Assembly: GCA_015179045.1 (NCBI GenBank)
Contig: WHUZ01000019.1
Span: forward strand, 372,001-436,000
From: Kalaharituber pfeilii
Taxonomy: Eukaryota; Ascomycota; Pezizomycetes; Pezizales; Pezizaceae
DNA: 64,000 nt
Direction of reading: 5' to 3'
Part shown: one piece after another, positions 22,037-31,524 of the stretch
Position numbering within the stretch: position 1 is the stretch's first letter
Layout: every line of letters begins with the position of its first letter
Notes under the pieces: model-generated
What the model was told of the DNA's origin: nothing
The model's input: only the letters and a program-made list of their open reading frames with translations
Database searches by the model: none
Position numbers and translations under genes: made by a program

Positions 22037-22636
22037 ATGCAGTCCACCTTTGGAAGCCTCGCTATCATTTCCCTCTATACCTATGTTCACATCGTCCTTG
22101 CTCTCCAGCTACCACCACCACCGGTTTTCCTCAATTCTCTCATGTACCAAGGCTCAGGGTGCCCTCCTGGCTCCATTCAGGCATTTGTCCCCGATGACGG
22201 CTCGAATGTCTATTTCCAATACGACGCCTATCTTGCGGAGAACGCGGGGGGTCCTGAGCATAGGGCGGAATGCGAGATTACCATCCAGTTGAGCTACCCT
22301 CAAGCTCCGGGATGGTCTTATACCGTCGACAGCACCACGTACCGCGGATACGTACGGATCGATGCGGGCGTGAGGGCTGAGCAGGAGAGCTCCTACTCGT
22401 TCATTGGAATCCCGGGTCAGTCAAACACCAAGATTTCTTTCACTGATGGACCTTTAGACACGGACTACAAATCCACAGAAAAAACGTTTGACCCTGTGTG
22501 GGGCTCATGCGACGCCGAGCCAAGTTTGATGATCCAAAACGAAATCCGTGTCACCAACGAGGCATGGCCGCTGCCTGGGAATGGTCTATTTACGATTGAC
22601 ATCCAAACTCTTGTATTGGACTGGAACCAGTGCTAA
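22037..22636 (+). CDS. DUF4360-type small secreted protein
   Basis: A 199-residue single-exon gene. Residues 1 to ~22 form a signal peptide (MQSTFGSLAIISLYTYVHIV then LA), so the product is probably secreted. The mature part has the DUF4360 (PF14273) pattern: a GSGCPPGS start, YPQAPGWSYTVDSTTYRGYV, DAGVRAEQESSYSF, a VWGSCDAEP segment and a C-terminal LDWNQC. Its paired cysteines probably form disulfides. The family is common in fungi; its biochemical function is unknown. A CT-rich tract (~21,895-21,925) and CATATAAA (~21,663) lie upstream. The stop codon lies inside the TSD of the LINE tail that follows, so the 3' UTR now starts with retroposon sequence. Confidence 0.85.
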   Translation: MQSTFGSLAIISLYTYVHIVLALQLPPPPVFLNSLMYQGSGCPPGSIQAFVPDDGSNVYFQYDAYLAENAGGPEHRAECEITIQLSYPQAPGWSYTVDSTTYRGYVRIDAGVRAEQESSYSFIGIPGQSNTKISFTDGPLDTDYKSTEKTFDPVWGSCDAEPSLMIQNEIRVTNEAWPLPGNGLFTIDIQTLVLDWNQC

Positions 22637-22639
22637 AGT

Positions 22640-22708
22640 GGTACCCTGCCATGGCGAAAAGCTGCAAGCGGGGTTACGTGATATTAAAATAAAAAATAAA
22701 AAAAAGAT
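22640..22708 (+). mobile_element. Tail-only LINE A insertion directly after the DUF4360 stop codon
   Basis: CCCTGCCATGGCGAAAAGCT...GGGGTTACGTGATATT then an A-rich tail, sense to the gene. TSD TGCTAAAGT at 22631-22639 (containing the TAA stop) and 22709-22717. Confidence 0.88.
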
Positions 22709-22719
22709 TGCTAAAGTCC

Positions 22720-23750
22720 TGGTGCTATTATGGGTCTAACTGAGTAAGTCCATCGATAGCCCATGTAGGGAACGGAACTGGACTGCAAGAGGATACAAGG
22801 TGAATGAGCTTGGGACACATCCTCTTTTTGCTTTTCTGAACCCTTTATTTCCCCTATTTCCCAGCTTATATTGTCTAAGCACTTCATATCTGGCTATAAT
22901 TGTTTTGCTCTTGTATCTTGCGATGCTGGTTAGATGAGTTTTGGCGGTTGAGGTGGTGGTTCAGAAGCTTTCGGCTTGGGTATTTTCTAAACTCAATACT
23001 CGTTTTGGTGCCGCCTCAACCGGTATGATTCCGGCTTGGATCAAGGGAACTTATTCTTTCTTTCTACTTCCTTATATTGGTATTTGCTTATTCCTAAATT
23101 ATCAATGACCATAACCCACGACTAAACTAAACTTTTAATTGCAATTAGCCACTGAGGAATAATGAGATAGACAGCCTTTTACCTCCTTTAGACATGTTGT
23201 CAGCTTTTATGTCACGGGCCTACTCAAAGAGGTGGGGTTGGGGAAATCCGCCTGACTTGGCCCCTAACATTCGGCCTGATCAACCGATAGGGTAATGCAA
23301 AAAATAAAAGTTAAACTAAATAGAAATACAGCCCGCCCGGGGTATCGAAGCATGACTCGGACGGAGCTGAAAAGAATCAAGACACTTTCTTTGGCGTTCA
23401 AACAAAACTCTGGGATTTCTTGGGGCAGTTAGCTATCTAATTCGACAATATTTCTGCGACGACATTCTCCACTGATACTATCAAAGTCGTCTGTGCGGCC
23501 TCTTATCTCCGACCTTTGCAGCCAAGCGGTGTGAGCCCTACCCGACCGATGCAGCTCAGGAGAAACGGCTTTCAACCCACCTACCAAATCTTCACAGAAC
23601 GAATAAAATTACAGTATTATACAGCATTCCCAACAGGCCAGGCCGGGGAGACTATTTAGACAAATAAACTAAATTTACGCTATTGTAACCATTAGTAGTG
23701 CAAAAAAAAAAAAAATTTGAGCATGAATTTTCTTAATTCTTAAAATATGT
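22720..23750. other. No gene recognised
   Basis: AT-rich with an A13 tract near 23,702 but no TSD around it; no coding frame. Confidence 0.4.
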
Positions 23751-24049
23751 TATAGATACGCTAAAAATTACAAGGATATCAATTCAGGTAATTGTTACCA
23801 TATATGGTAGTCACCAACCCATGTAAACGCCAAGCGTCTACTTTCAGTAAGTTGAAAGCGTCTTCAGTGTTGCAACTGGACTACTTCAGTGTCTAATCTT
23901 CTATGAGTGGATCACTAGAAAGGTCCAGTATCTCTATAAAAAAAATTAGTACATACATACGAAAAAGAAAATATTATACATACCTGAATTCAATGTATTG
24001 TTTCTAGTTTCAAATCGTAAGAAAATTCCAAAGATATTCAAAGCCCCAT

Positions 24050-24934
24050 GAATAAGTCACAAGTCTATCATGTGCGTTCAATGACTCTTCAACAGTTCCT
24101 GCTTCGGCGGGTAGGGATGCTACAGCTGTGGGCGAGGCCACAGCACGGTAAGGCGAAACCATTGAGCACCGCAAGGGAGCTGTCAGCAGGGGATGGGGGG
24201 AGCTGGAAGACAGAATGAGAGCATGGGGGGGCCTCTGGCTGGTGCAGGCCAAGATGGGCCTACTTTGAGAGTATGAGGACTGGTGAAAGAGTCAATAAAA
24301 ATTCACGTCTTAGCGAGATGAATGCAGCGAGTTACAGGCTCAAGAGTGTGGAAGAGAGTCTCATGAGCAATATGGTGAGGCTCAGGGTCGCCCTCATCGA
24401 CGAAAACGATACCACCAGAAGGAAGTAGGAGGATAGTAGAAGGAGAAACTGCGAGACGGAATTGGAGAGGTAAGTCGAGAACGGACTCGCGAAAGCCAGA
24501 GCACAAGGGAAAAGGATAAGTTTGAGCGTGAAAAGAGCGAGATGTAGGCCAAAAAGCTACGGACCGGGACAGACAGAGGCCGGAGATGCAACAAGCGGCC
24601 AATACCGCAGCCTTCGAAGTAGAAACTGAAGCCATGAAGAAAGTGGTAACGGCTAGGGAGTTCCAGCAGAAAACGAGGCAGCAGAAGAGAAGAAGGGGAA
24701 GGAGGAGGTGCAATAGGCAGCCAGGAAGGCGTAAATAGCCAGGGACGCCATCCAGGGCAGAGCAGCAGGGAAGGTCAGCGCACGGGGAGAGAATTGGCAG
24801 GTGGTAGGGACCACCAAGGCTCGCAAATGGGTGGTGGCCTCACTGCAGAGAGAAGTTGTGTTAGGCCCCACAGACAAGAAGTGGAAAGAGGAATCGGCGA
24901 AACACCTGGAGGCAATCAATACAGCACTTTAGGT
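24050..24934 (+). pseudogene. Decayed coiled-coil gene, copy A
   Basis: The plus strand keeps coding-like segments: MNAASYRLKSVEESLMSNMV, VALIDENDTTRRK, then a Gln/Glu/Arg-rich coiled coil (MQQAANTAAFEVETEAMKKV) and IQGRAAGKVSARGENWQVVG...GPTDKKWKEESAKHLEAINT. Stops and frameshifts separate them. Two stops in the last segment (after EEVQ and RKA) are shared with copy B, so decay began before the duplication. Relative to B it lacks ~330 bp near 24,107. Family not recognised. Confidence 0.5.
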
Positions 24935-24939
24935 GCTAA

Positions 24940-25274
24940 GTAGATCGAGGGAGAACAAAAGGGTGGTCTAGGTGGTGGGCGAGTAAGATAATGTCCAGGT
25001 GACACCCAGGGACTTCAGCTATCGACTAGAGAGTCTTTAGGACTGACTTACAGGATATTTGGGCTCTGCAAAAGGGGGGTTTCAGTGAACAGGTTCCTGG
25101 ATAGAAGACAGTCAAGATGTTCTCGTAGTAGGGAATCTAAAGACACCCAATTTTTGAGCAGGGTGGCTGAAGAAGGTAGGACATAGCACATGACAGAGCG
25201 ATGGCGCTTGTTGTTTCCATCACTGAGGACAACAGCATTCCACTTCGACCGAAGCTTATGTCAGTTCGGATACG

Positions 25275-25276
<2 letters not shown>
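24940..25276. other. Non-coding part of the segmental duplication
   Basis: No open frame of note; matches 54,210-54,570. Confidence 0.4.
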
Positions 25277-25330
<54 letters not shown>

Positions 25331-25460
25331 AATACTCACATCCCGCCCGATGGGCTATGGTGAGATTAGGTACATAAGAAATTAAGGAAATGCCCCGATG
25401 ATCCCGGTGATAATGAAGAACTAAGAAATCAAGATGAAACAGATAAAAATGCGTCCCCTT
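25277..25460 (-). mobile_element. LINE B 3' end shared by both duplication copies
   Basis: About 46 T, then AATACTCACATCCCGCCCGA...TATGGTGAG and ~80 bp of UTR. The same insertion with more of its 5' part sits at 54,577-~54,990, so it predates the duplication. Confidence 0.8.
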
Positions 25461-25559
25461 TCCAGCCCCCACTCCAGCGCTGCTGGCGGAGTCTCAGGCA
25501 CCAATTAGAGCCATCAAGAAGGTGGGCAGATAGCAACGTGAGGACTGCAGATCTGCGTA

Positions 25560-26330
25560 CGTGGTGGAACTAATAGTGGGAGGAGGCGGAGCCTGAGGGA
25601 CGCTGGGGCTCTGAGGCTGGCTTAGGCGAAGGCGCGCGTTGGTATTGAGGTGAATAAGAAAGCTGATGAGAAAGCGAAAGAAGGGGCCGAGATATGAGAA
25701 CTAGATTCGATGGGCAGCCCATACAGAGAGCGGTCTGGGGCAAGAGTTGTAGGAAATCAACTCCCCACCCGAATAAGGTCGCACAAGGAATTCGGCTAAC
25801 CCAGAATTTGCGGCATTGCCCAAAATGGCCAGTTTGGCCGGATAAACCAAATTAGGAATGCAGGTGGCGAGCCAAGTCTTTTTTTTTTTTTTTTTTTTTT
25901 TGGTCACATGACCCCGCATGCGGCTCTTCGCCATGGCAGGACAGGCGAGCCAAGTCTGGCCAGGGTATAAAGAGGCGTGAAGAAATCATGTAGACAGACA
26001 AGTAGAACTCTCAAGATCAACGAGCGAGTCGAATAGAACTGCTCTCTTTCCTATCTCGCATTAGTCGAGAGGTGAAAGGAGAGAGAAAGAAAGCCGGCTT
26101 TAGCAGAGACAAGTTCATAAGATGGTGTGGCAGGGCCGTTAACAACTTCACCCGACTACGGACCGGGAAAGGCAGAGCCATGTGGAAGAGGAAGGTCTAT
26201 GGGGGGGTGGGTCGATACCACAGCATATAGTGTCCGCGAGCAGGAAGTTGCAATTGGAGAGTCACAAGAGGAAGGACAAGAACGGGGTGTGAGTAATCTG
26301 GAAGCACTAGGAGCATGTAAGGAAAAGTGT
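25560..26330 (+). pseudogene. Old LINE A-type ORF2 remnant (RNase H end)
   Basis: Recognisable pieces are KARVGIEVNKKADEKAKEGA (the H-x-GI..N..AD..AK end of RNase H, with the catalytic-region His replaced) and NNFTRLRTGKGRAMWKRKV (the linker before the terminal knuckle, also in 59,810-59,860). Stops and frameshifts throughout. The young LINE A in copy B landed inside the equivalent of this remnant. Confidence 0.6.
25880..25943 (-). mobile_element. Tail-only LINE A insertion (64 bp), absent from copy B
   Basis: T23, GGTCACATGACCCCGCATGC...GCCATGGCAGGACA. TSD GGCGAGCCAAGTCT at 25866-25879 and 25944-25957. Copy B near 55,335 reads straight through the site. Confidence 0.95.
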
Positions 26331-26408
26331 GGAGGCAGGATGGCGTACAGGGCGATCCAGCACAGGAATCGTTCGATTTGGGCTAGCCGCAGGGCCAGAA
26401 GGTACTTT

Positions 26409-26456
26409 TTTTTTTTTTTTTTTTTTTTTTTTATATCATTACTCGCATACCGCCCT
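26409..26456 (-). mobile_element. LINE B insertion truncated in the hairpin loop (48 bp)
   Basis: T-run, ATATCATTACTCGCATACCG, CCCT. Perfect 12 bp TSD AGAAGGTACTTT at 26397-26408 and 26457-26468. Confidence 0.95.
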
Positions 26457-26487
26457 AGAAGGTACTTTGGGTACATTGGGTACGTAC

Positions 26488-26776
26488 TGTCGAGGAGGAA
26501 AGTGGACTAGAGGGAAGAAGGAGTAAATCACTGGAATTGAACGAGGTCTAGGGATCTGACTTTCTTCAACCTTGTCACGATGATTGTATTGTGTGCTTTG
26601 TGCTACAGGGAAGGCCTCCTCCCCGCCCTCTTGATATACCCGTAATTCTCAAGTGCCCACTTCCTCTTTTGGTAGTTTCCCAGTTCGTCAACCCGCCGAA
26701 CCTTCTAGTACCCTCTCCTCTGGCCTTCCTTTACCAGGTCACGTGCAATGCCAAGGTCCTCTCCAGGTTTGCGACA
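26488..26776 (+). mobile_element. Solo-LTR-like element, copy 1 (289 bp)
   Basis: TGTCGAGGAGGAAAG...TTTGCGACA: TG..CA ends inside a short inverted repeat (TGTCG/CGACA). 4 bp TSD GTAC at 26484-26487 and 26777-26780. Copy B near 60,545 has the empty site. A second copy in reverse orientation is at 35,482-35,771. Confidence 0.75.
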
Positions 26777-28150
26777 GTACGTAGTGTGCGAGTATGTAAC
26801 GTAGATAGTTGTCTCTAAGTAACCAGAATCGGGAATATGGGTCCCTGCCATAATCTCGTAGCGTATCCGCCCGCAACAACAACACCTTTAGCTTAAGATT
26901 TTACTTTTTTGCGCTCCTTTCATTAAGCTGTTTATGTTACCCGATATCCGCTTTCTTTCACTACCTCGACGTACCTGTTAGTTAACATTTTGGTACCCCA
27001 TAGGGTGCATTCTACATTAGGTAATGATTCGATGTACGATAAAACAAGGGGTTTATGCTGGGTTTACTGCTTTGTACTTGGGACGGATATAGCAGCAGCA
27101 GCGGCGGGGACGGCGCTACTAGCAAGCTTGAGCTCCGGCATTACAACACCAAATCATTGCGTGCGCAAAGGTACCAGCGCCAACGTGATATCCTTACAGG
27201 AACAACCATAGGCCTCGGTGCAGTACAAACCATCTAAGTATGCACTACAGAAGGATCGAGATACTCTACCTTTTCGACCCCCATACTACTATATCCATTA
27301 GTGGTCATTATCACTTTCTCTACCTTGTATATCAGTAGCTTTGTATAGATATATCTTGCACGTACATACCCATGTAGCTCAAGTTAAAATGAGAGAAACC
27401 TTTGGAAAATGCGAGAAGTAGAAACGGGGAATTAGAAGAATTTGACTCAAATGCTACAAGCACTAACCTCGCTATGCCGAGCATGGCACGTACTTTGTAC
27501 TCTATAGTCCCGGAAAATGTGCGATAGCCAGGCACCGTCGGGGACATCAAATAATAACAAGCTAGATCGTATATGACGACACGCGCGAAAAAAAAAACAA
27601 CCATCAGGCTACTTTAGGAGACGAGGAAGCACTCTAGGGCTAGGCACGACTGTACCACAGTGGCGATCAAGCCAACCTGCGCTCATGTTGCAATTGACCA
27701 ATTGCTATGATTTAGATGTGATAACTTCCATGTATTACAGTATACAACTACACCACTCGAATGGTCTGGATTGCCGATCGTGCAGAAAGGAAGAGGAAAC
27801 AAATTACATTTGGATTAGGTGCAAGCTGTGGAAGAAGACGTTTCCAGGGGGCTGGAATTGATAATAGAGCCACCGGCAGGGACCCGGACCGACTGGTGGA
27901 GACGGGCGGAGAGAATACGGATGTGTTGATATATTGATACTTGTATATTGTGTTATTCATTCCCGGAACCTCTCCGGACAGGCAGATTCTGCCTGCGGCT
28001 CCCGGACCTCATCAGACGATAAACTTTTACGCCATGACCCTGTGAGACAGGTACCAACATTGCGGAATAGTAGATCAATTGTTGGTACAGGTAGATGGAA
28101 AGACAAGGATAATTAAGTACGTACATGCCCGCTCGCTACCAACCCATGCT

Positions 28151-28214
28151 TTTTTTTTTTTTTTTTTTTTTATATCACATGACCCCGCTTGTAGCTGTTC
28201 GCCATGGCAGGGCT
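28151..28214 (-). mobile_element. Tail-only LINE A insertion inside the MULE
   Basis: T-run, ATATCACATGACCCCGCTTG...GCCATGGCAGGGCT. 12 bp TSD CCAACCCATGCT at 28139-28150 and 28215-28226. Younger than the MULE. Confidence 0.95.
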
Positions 28215-28851
28215 CCAACCCATGCTGAGCAACTAGATTGAATGTGGGATTACTCAATTAGGGAAAAAAAAAAATGAAAAAATGGATCTGAAATAACAAG
28301 TGTATGAGGAAACAAACTAATGAGTGGATGAGGAAACAAAAATAAAATCTTGCGTCTCCTGAACCACCTCACTCTCTGACATTACTCTCTTATCTGTTCT
28401 GGCCGCACTGCCGGTAGCCTTCCCACTGCTGGCAGCTTCCGTCTTTCGCTGTCTCTTGTTCTTAGGATATAAGGTGTTATTCTCAGTTGTATTTGCAGTG
28501 CGCTGCTCTAGACGTATAAGAGCTTGTTCATTTGCAGTACGGAGTCTCTTCAGAGTATGCGATTGAGGTGCAGGTGTAGGTGGTAAACATTCTGGTATAT
28601 TCTGCAAGGCCTGACGATTTTCAAACTGCCGAATAAGTTGAGCAGTTTGACGGGCTTGAAGGTAAGCAAACCGCTCTGCTTCTTCACTAGAGAGATTGGC
28701 GTGAAATTGCTCTAGTTCAACAGATGATTTTACCAACATATGCGAGCTTGATGATCCAGTCGGTGCTGTTTGCGATCGTGATCCGGTTGTTTCAAACATA
28801 GATACTGTAGGCTCGATTGACTCGGATGTAGTTAATAACCATCTAGAATGA

Positions 28852-28914
28852 TTTTTTTTTTTTTTTTTTTTTTTTATGTCAATACTCGCATGCCGCCCAA
28901 AGGGCTATGGCGAG
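28852..28914 (-). mobile_element. Tail-only LINE B insertion in the transposase gene
   Basis: T-run, ATGTCAATACTCGCATGCCG, hairpin loop AAA, ends GGCGAGG. No clear TSD beyond a possible TCATT. Confidence 0.75.
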
Positions 28915-29390
28915 GGTCTTTATTAATGAAAGTAAAAGAAAAACGATCGCACCCACTAACTACATGTGTTGCCCGCGGTGGTCCTACGTGATGCGGGAAA
29001 GGGAAACTATCTACATCCCAATGAATTGAAGTAATTGGAATTGGTATCTGCAATTCAAACAAAGGCCTGAGCTTGTGGTGACATGGAAGCTCATATTGAT
29101 AGGTAATACTACATCTGCAATCAGTTTGAGAATCCGAATTTATTGGTGCTTTTGCCCATTCAATACGCAAAAGATTTAAAGCAAATAAAGATACTTTATG
29201 CAATAAAGCACTAAATATCTTTTGATCAATTCCAATAGGAATTTTCGTTCGACTATCACGTTCTGCCTCATCAACCTTCTGTGCTAATAGCTTAACATGG
29301 GCTGTTAATGCTTTAACTGCTGCCTCTAAACTAAGTTGCATATCAAGGCCTTCTTTGAGTGGGCGATGATAACTTTCGGTACGTTGAGTT

Positions 29391-29402
29391 TTTTTTTTTT
29401 TT
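29391..29402 (-). mobile_element. A-tail-only insertion (no LINE body) in the transposase gene
   Basis: Twelve T flanked by a perfect 13 bp direct repeat GGTACGTTGAGTT (29378-29390, 29403-29415). The added 25 bp shift the transposase frame; removing one repeat and the T-run restores it. Confidence 0.85.
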
Positions 29403-30425
29403 GGTACGTTGAGTTGAAAAACAGCCAAGATTTGGATAGGTAGTTGTATAAGCGCGGCAGAATTGTACTTCTTTAGGAATCCAATGTATACGTAGATACT
29501 CCTTTTCGGGATCGTAAAGCTGGTCTAGGAGCTCTTTTCGTGCCTCATCTAGTGCCTCCACTGTTGACGCTTTGATGTATCTCCAAATGTAGTTGCCTAA
29601 GATATTACGAACTGTCTTGTCATAGCGGCCTGAGTTGGTGAGACGCGCTTTGATGTTTTCAGCTGCATGCCACTCACACAGTTGATGTAGGACAGAACTA
29701 TCCCTAAAACGTAGTTGAAAGGAAGCCAGGAGCCCAGCTGCTTGATCAGCTAAAATAACCCGAGGTCTAGCACTGCCATCAACCCAGAAAAGTTCATCCA
29801 AACAGTCAAAAATAAAATCAAATGCCTCTTTACTCTCCGCGCGAATAAATGACAAAGCAAATGGAAATGTAAGACCAGTATTAGTTATGCCGATACAGCT
29901 AGAAAGAGGTAGCTTTAATATATTAGTAGAAAATGTAGCATCAATTTGCATTACAAATTGAGAAACAAATCTGCGAGCAAGCTTAATTTGATCGTCTGTG
30001 CAGAAAAAGAGTTGCTCTAGTTGTCGCGATTGTGGAACTGAAGTACCATCCTCTTGGGTATAGGAGTATCGAGATCGGTAATGAAATCCAGCCTCTGTTA
30101 AGCCTGCTCGAATATTTGCAAGCATTTGCCCTGCTGTATTCATAGGTGTGGTCTTAGATCGCTGAGTATTGTACGAGTACCAACAATCGATCTACTATTC
30201 CGCAATGTTGGTACCTGTCTCACAGGGTCATGGCGTAAAAGTTTATCGTCTGATGAGGTCCGGGAGCCGCAGGCAGAATCTGCCTGTCCGGAGAGGTTCC
30301 GATTCATTCCAATCATCTTCTTTGTAATCATAACTAATCTCATCATTGCTCTTAAGGAGCGGTATAAAGTAATGATATAAGAGGGGAAAAAAACAAAAAT
30401 AAAAGAAAGACATCTGAATGTCCTC

Positions 30426-31524
30426 TCAAGTTTCCGTCTCAACAGCTCCTCGCTCAAGCAGAAGTGAAACCACCTTACTGTGCTTCCTATTCTTAGCAGC
30501 AGCTAATGCACTCCCATACTCACCACCCATAAGGTTGACATCCGCACCTCGATCTAGCAGGAGTGAAACACAATCCAACTTGCCCTTCGCCGCCGCAGTA
30601 GCCAGAGCAGTTCCGTATTTGCCACCTAGAAGGTTGATATCAGCCCCTCGCTCCAGCAGAAGTGAAACTATCTCCAGGTTGCCACGGCACGCAGCAGCAG
30701 CCAATGCAGTCCCATACTTCCCGCCCACAAGGTTGATATCAGCCCCCCGCTCCAGCAGAAGTGAAACTATCTCCAAGTTGTCTTCATACGCAGCACCAGC
30801 CAATGCAGTCCCATACCTCCCACCCACAAGGTTGGTATCAGCCCCTCGCTCCAGCAGAAGTGAAACTATCTCCAATTCGCCTATGTACACAGCTGCAGCC
30901 AATGCAGTCCCAAAGTGCCTGCCCACAAGGTTGATATCAGCCCCTCGCTCCAGCAGAAGTGAAGCTGTCTCCAGTTTGCCCCAGCACGCAGTAGCAGCCA
31001 ATGCAGTCCCAAAGACCCCGCCCACAAGGTTGATATCAGCCCCTCGCTCCAGCAGAAGCGAAACTATCTCCAGTTTGCCCCAGTACGCAGCAGCAGCCAA
31101 TGCAGTCCCATACCTCCCGCCCACAAGGTTGATATCAGCCCCCCGCTCCAGCAGAAGTGAAACTATCTCCAAGTTGCCTCTATACGCAGCAGCAGCCAAT
31201 GCAGTCCCATACTCCCCGCCCACAAGGTTGATATCAGCCCCCCGCTCCAGCAGAAGTGAAACTATCTCCAAGTTGCCTCCATACGCAGCAGCAGCCAATG
31301 CAGTCCCATACTCCCCGCCCACAAGGTTGATATCAGCCCCCCGCTCCAGCAGAAGTGAAACTATCTCCAAGTTGTCTTCATACGCAGCAGCAGCCAATGC
31401 AGTCCCATACCTCCCGCCCACAAGGTTGATATCAGCCCCTAGCTCTAGTAGCAGTGAAACACCTTGCAATGGACCATTGGCCGCGCAAGCAGCTAGAGCA
31501 GTTCCATACCTTTCGTCGCTCACA
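30426..31524 (-). repeat. 99 bp tandem array coding eleven ankyrin repeats
   Basis: Each unit encodes the pattern (YG)TALAAAA..(G).LEIVSLLLERGAD, with most change at four or five positions per unit (E/R/V/H/K before the Y or F, then Y/C/A, G/E/R/W/I and G/D/K). The same unit forms the array at 63,055-64,000. Confidence 0.95.

Larger units (their letters stand above)
28317..30143 (-). pseudogene. MULE transposase, disrupted by two retroposon tails
   Basis: The reading frame starts at ATG 30143, 34 bp inside the TIR. Signature parts are QIDATFSTN (first Asp), RVILADQAAGL (second Asp), the CEWHAAENIKARL C..H motif and a late SWIM-like CRCSITYQYELPCHHKL. The C-terminus is Gln/Ser-rich with KNKRQRK (NLS-like), ending at 28317. 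The gene would be continuous, but a 12-T tract with its TSD at 29,391-29,415 shifts the frame by 25 bp and a LINE B tail at 28,852-28,914 interrupts the C-terminal part. The element is therefore probably no longer autonomous. Confidence 0.85.
27964..30301 (-). mobile_element. MULE DNA transposon (2,338 bp) with 125 bp TIRs
   Basis: Ends 27964-28088 and 30177-30301 are inverted repeats with only one mismatch noticed. Each starts CGGAACCTCTCCGGACAGGC and contains a small palindrome CAGGCAGATTCTGCCTG. 9 bp TSD ATTCATTCC at 27955-27963 and 30302-30310. The duplicated locus at 62,932-62,942 has a single ATTCATTCC, the unoccupied site. The TSD length and the transposase both fit Mutator-like elements of the fungal Hop type. 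The TIR identity indicates a fairly recent insertion. Confidence 0.92.
23751..30600 (+). repeat. Segmental duplication, copy A
   Basis: It begins TATAGATACGCTAAAAATTA (also at 51,594) and stays collinear with copy B through the coiled-coil pseudogene, old LINE pieces, the 26,780-27,930 block (60,550-61,720 in B) and the NLR 3' end. Differences are mostly discrete insertions and deletions. A alone carries the MULE, one solo LTR and tail insertions at 25,880 and 28,151. The exact right limit lies inside the ankyrin array and is not determined. Confidence 0.9.
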
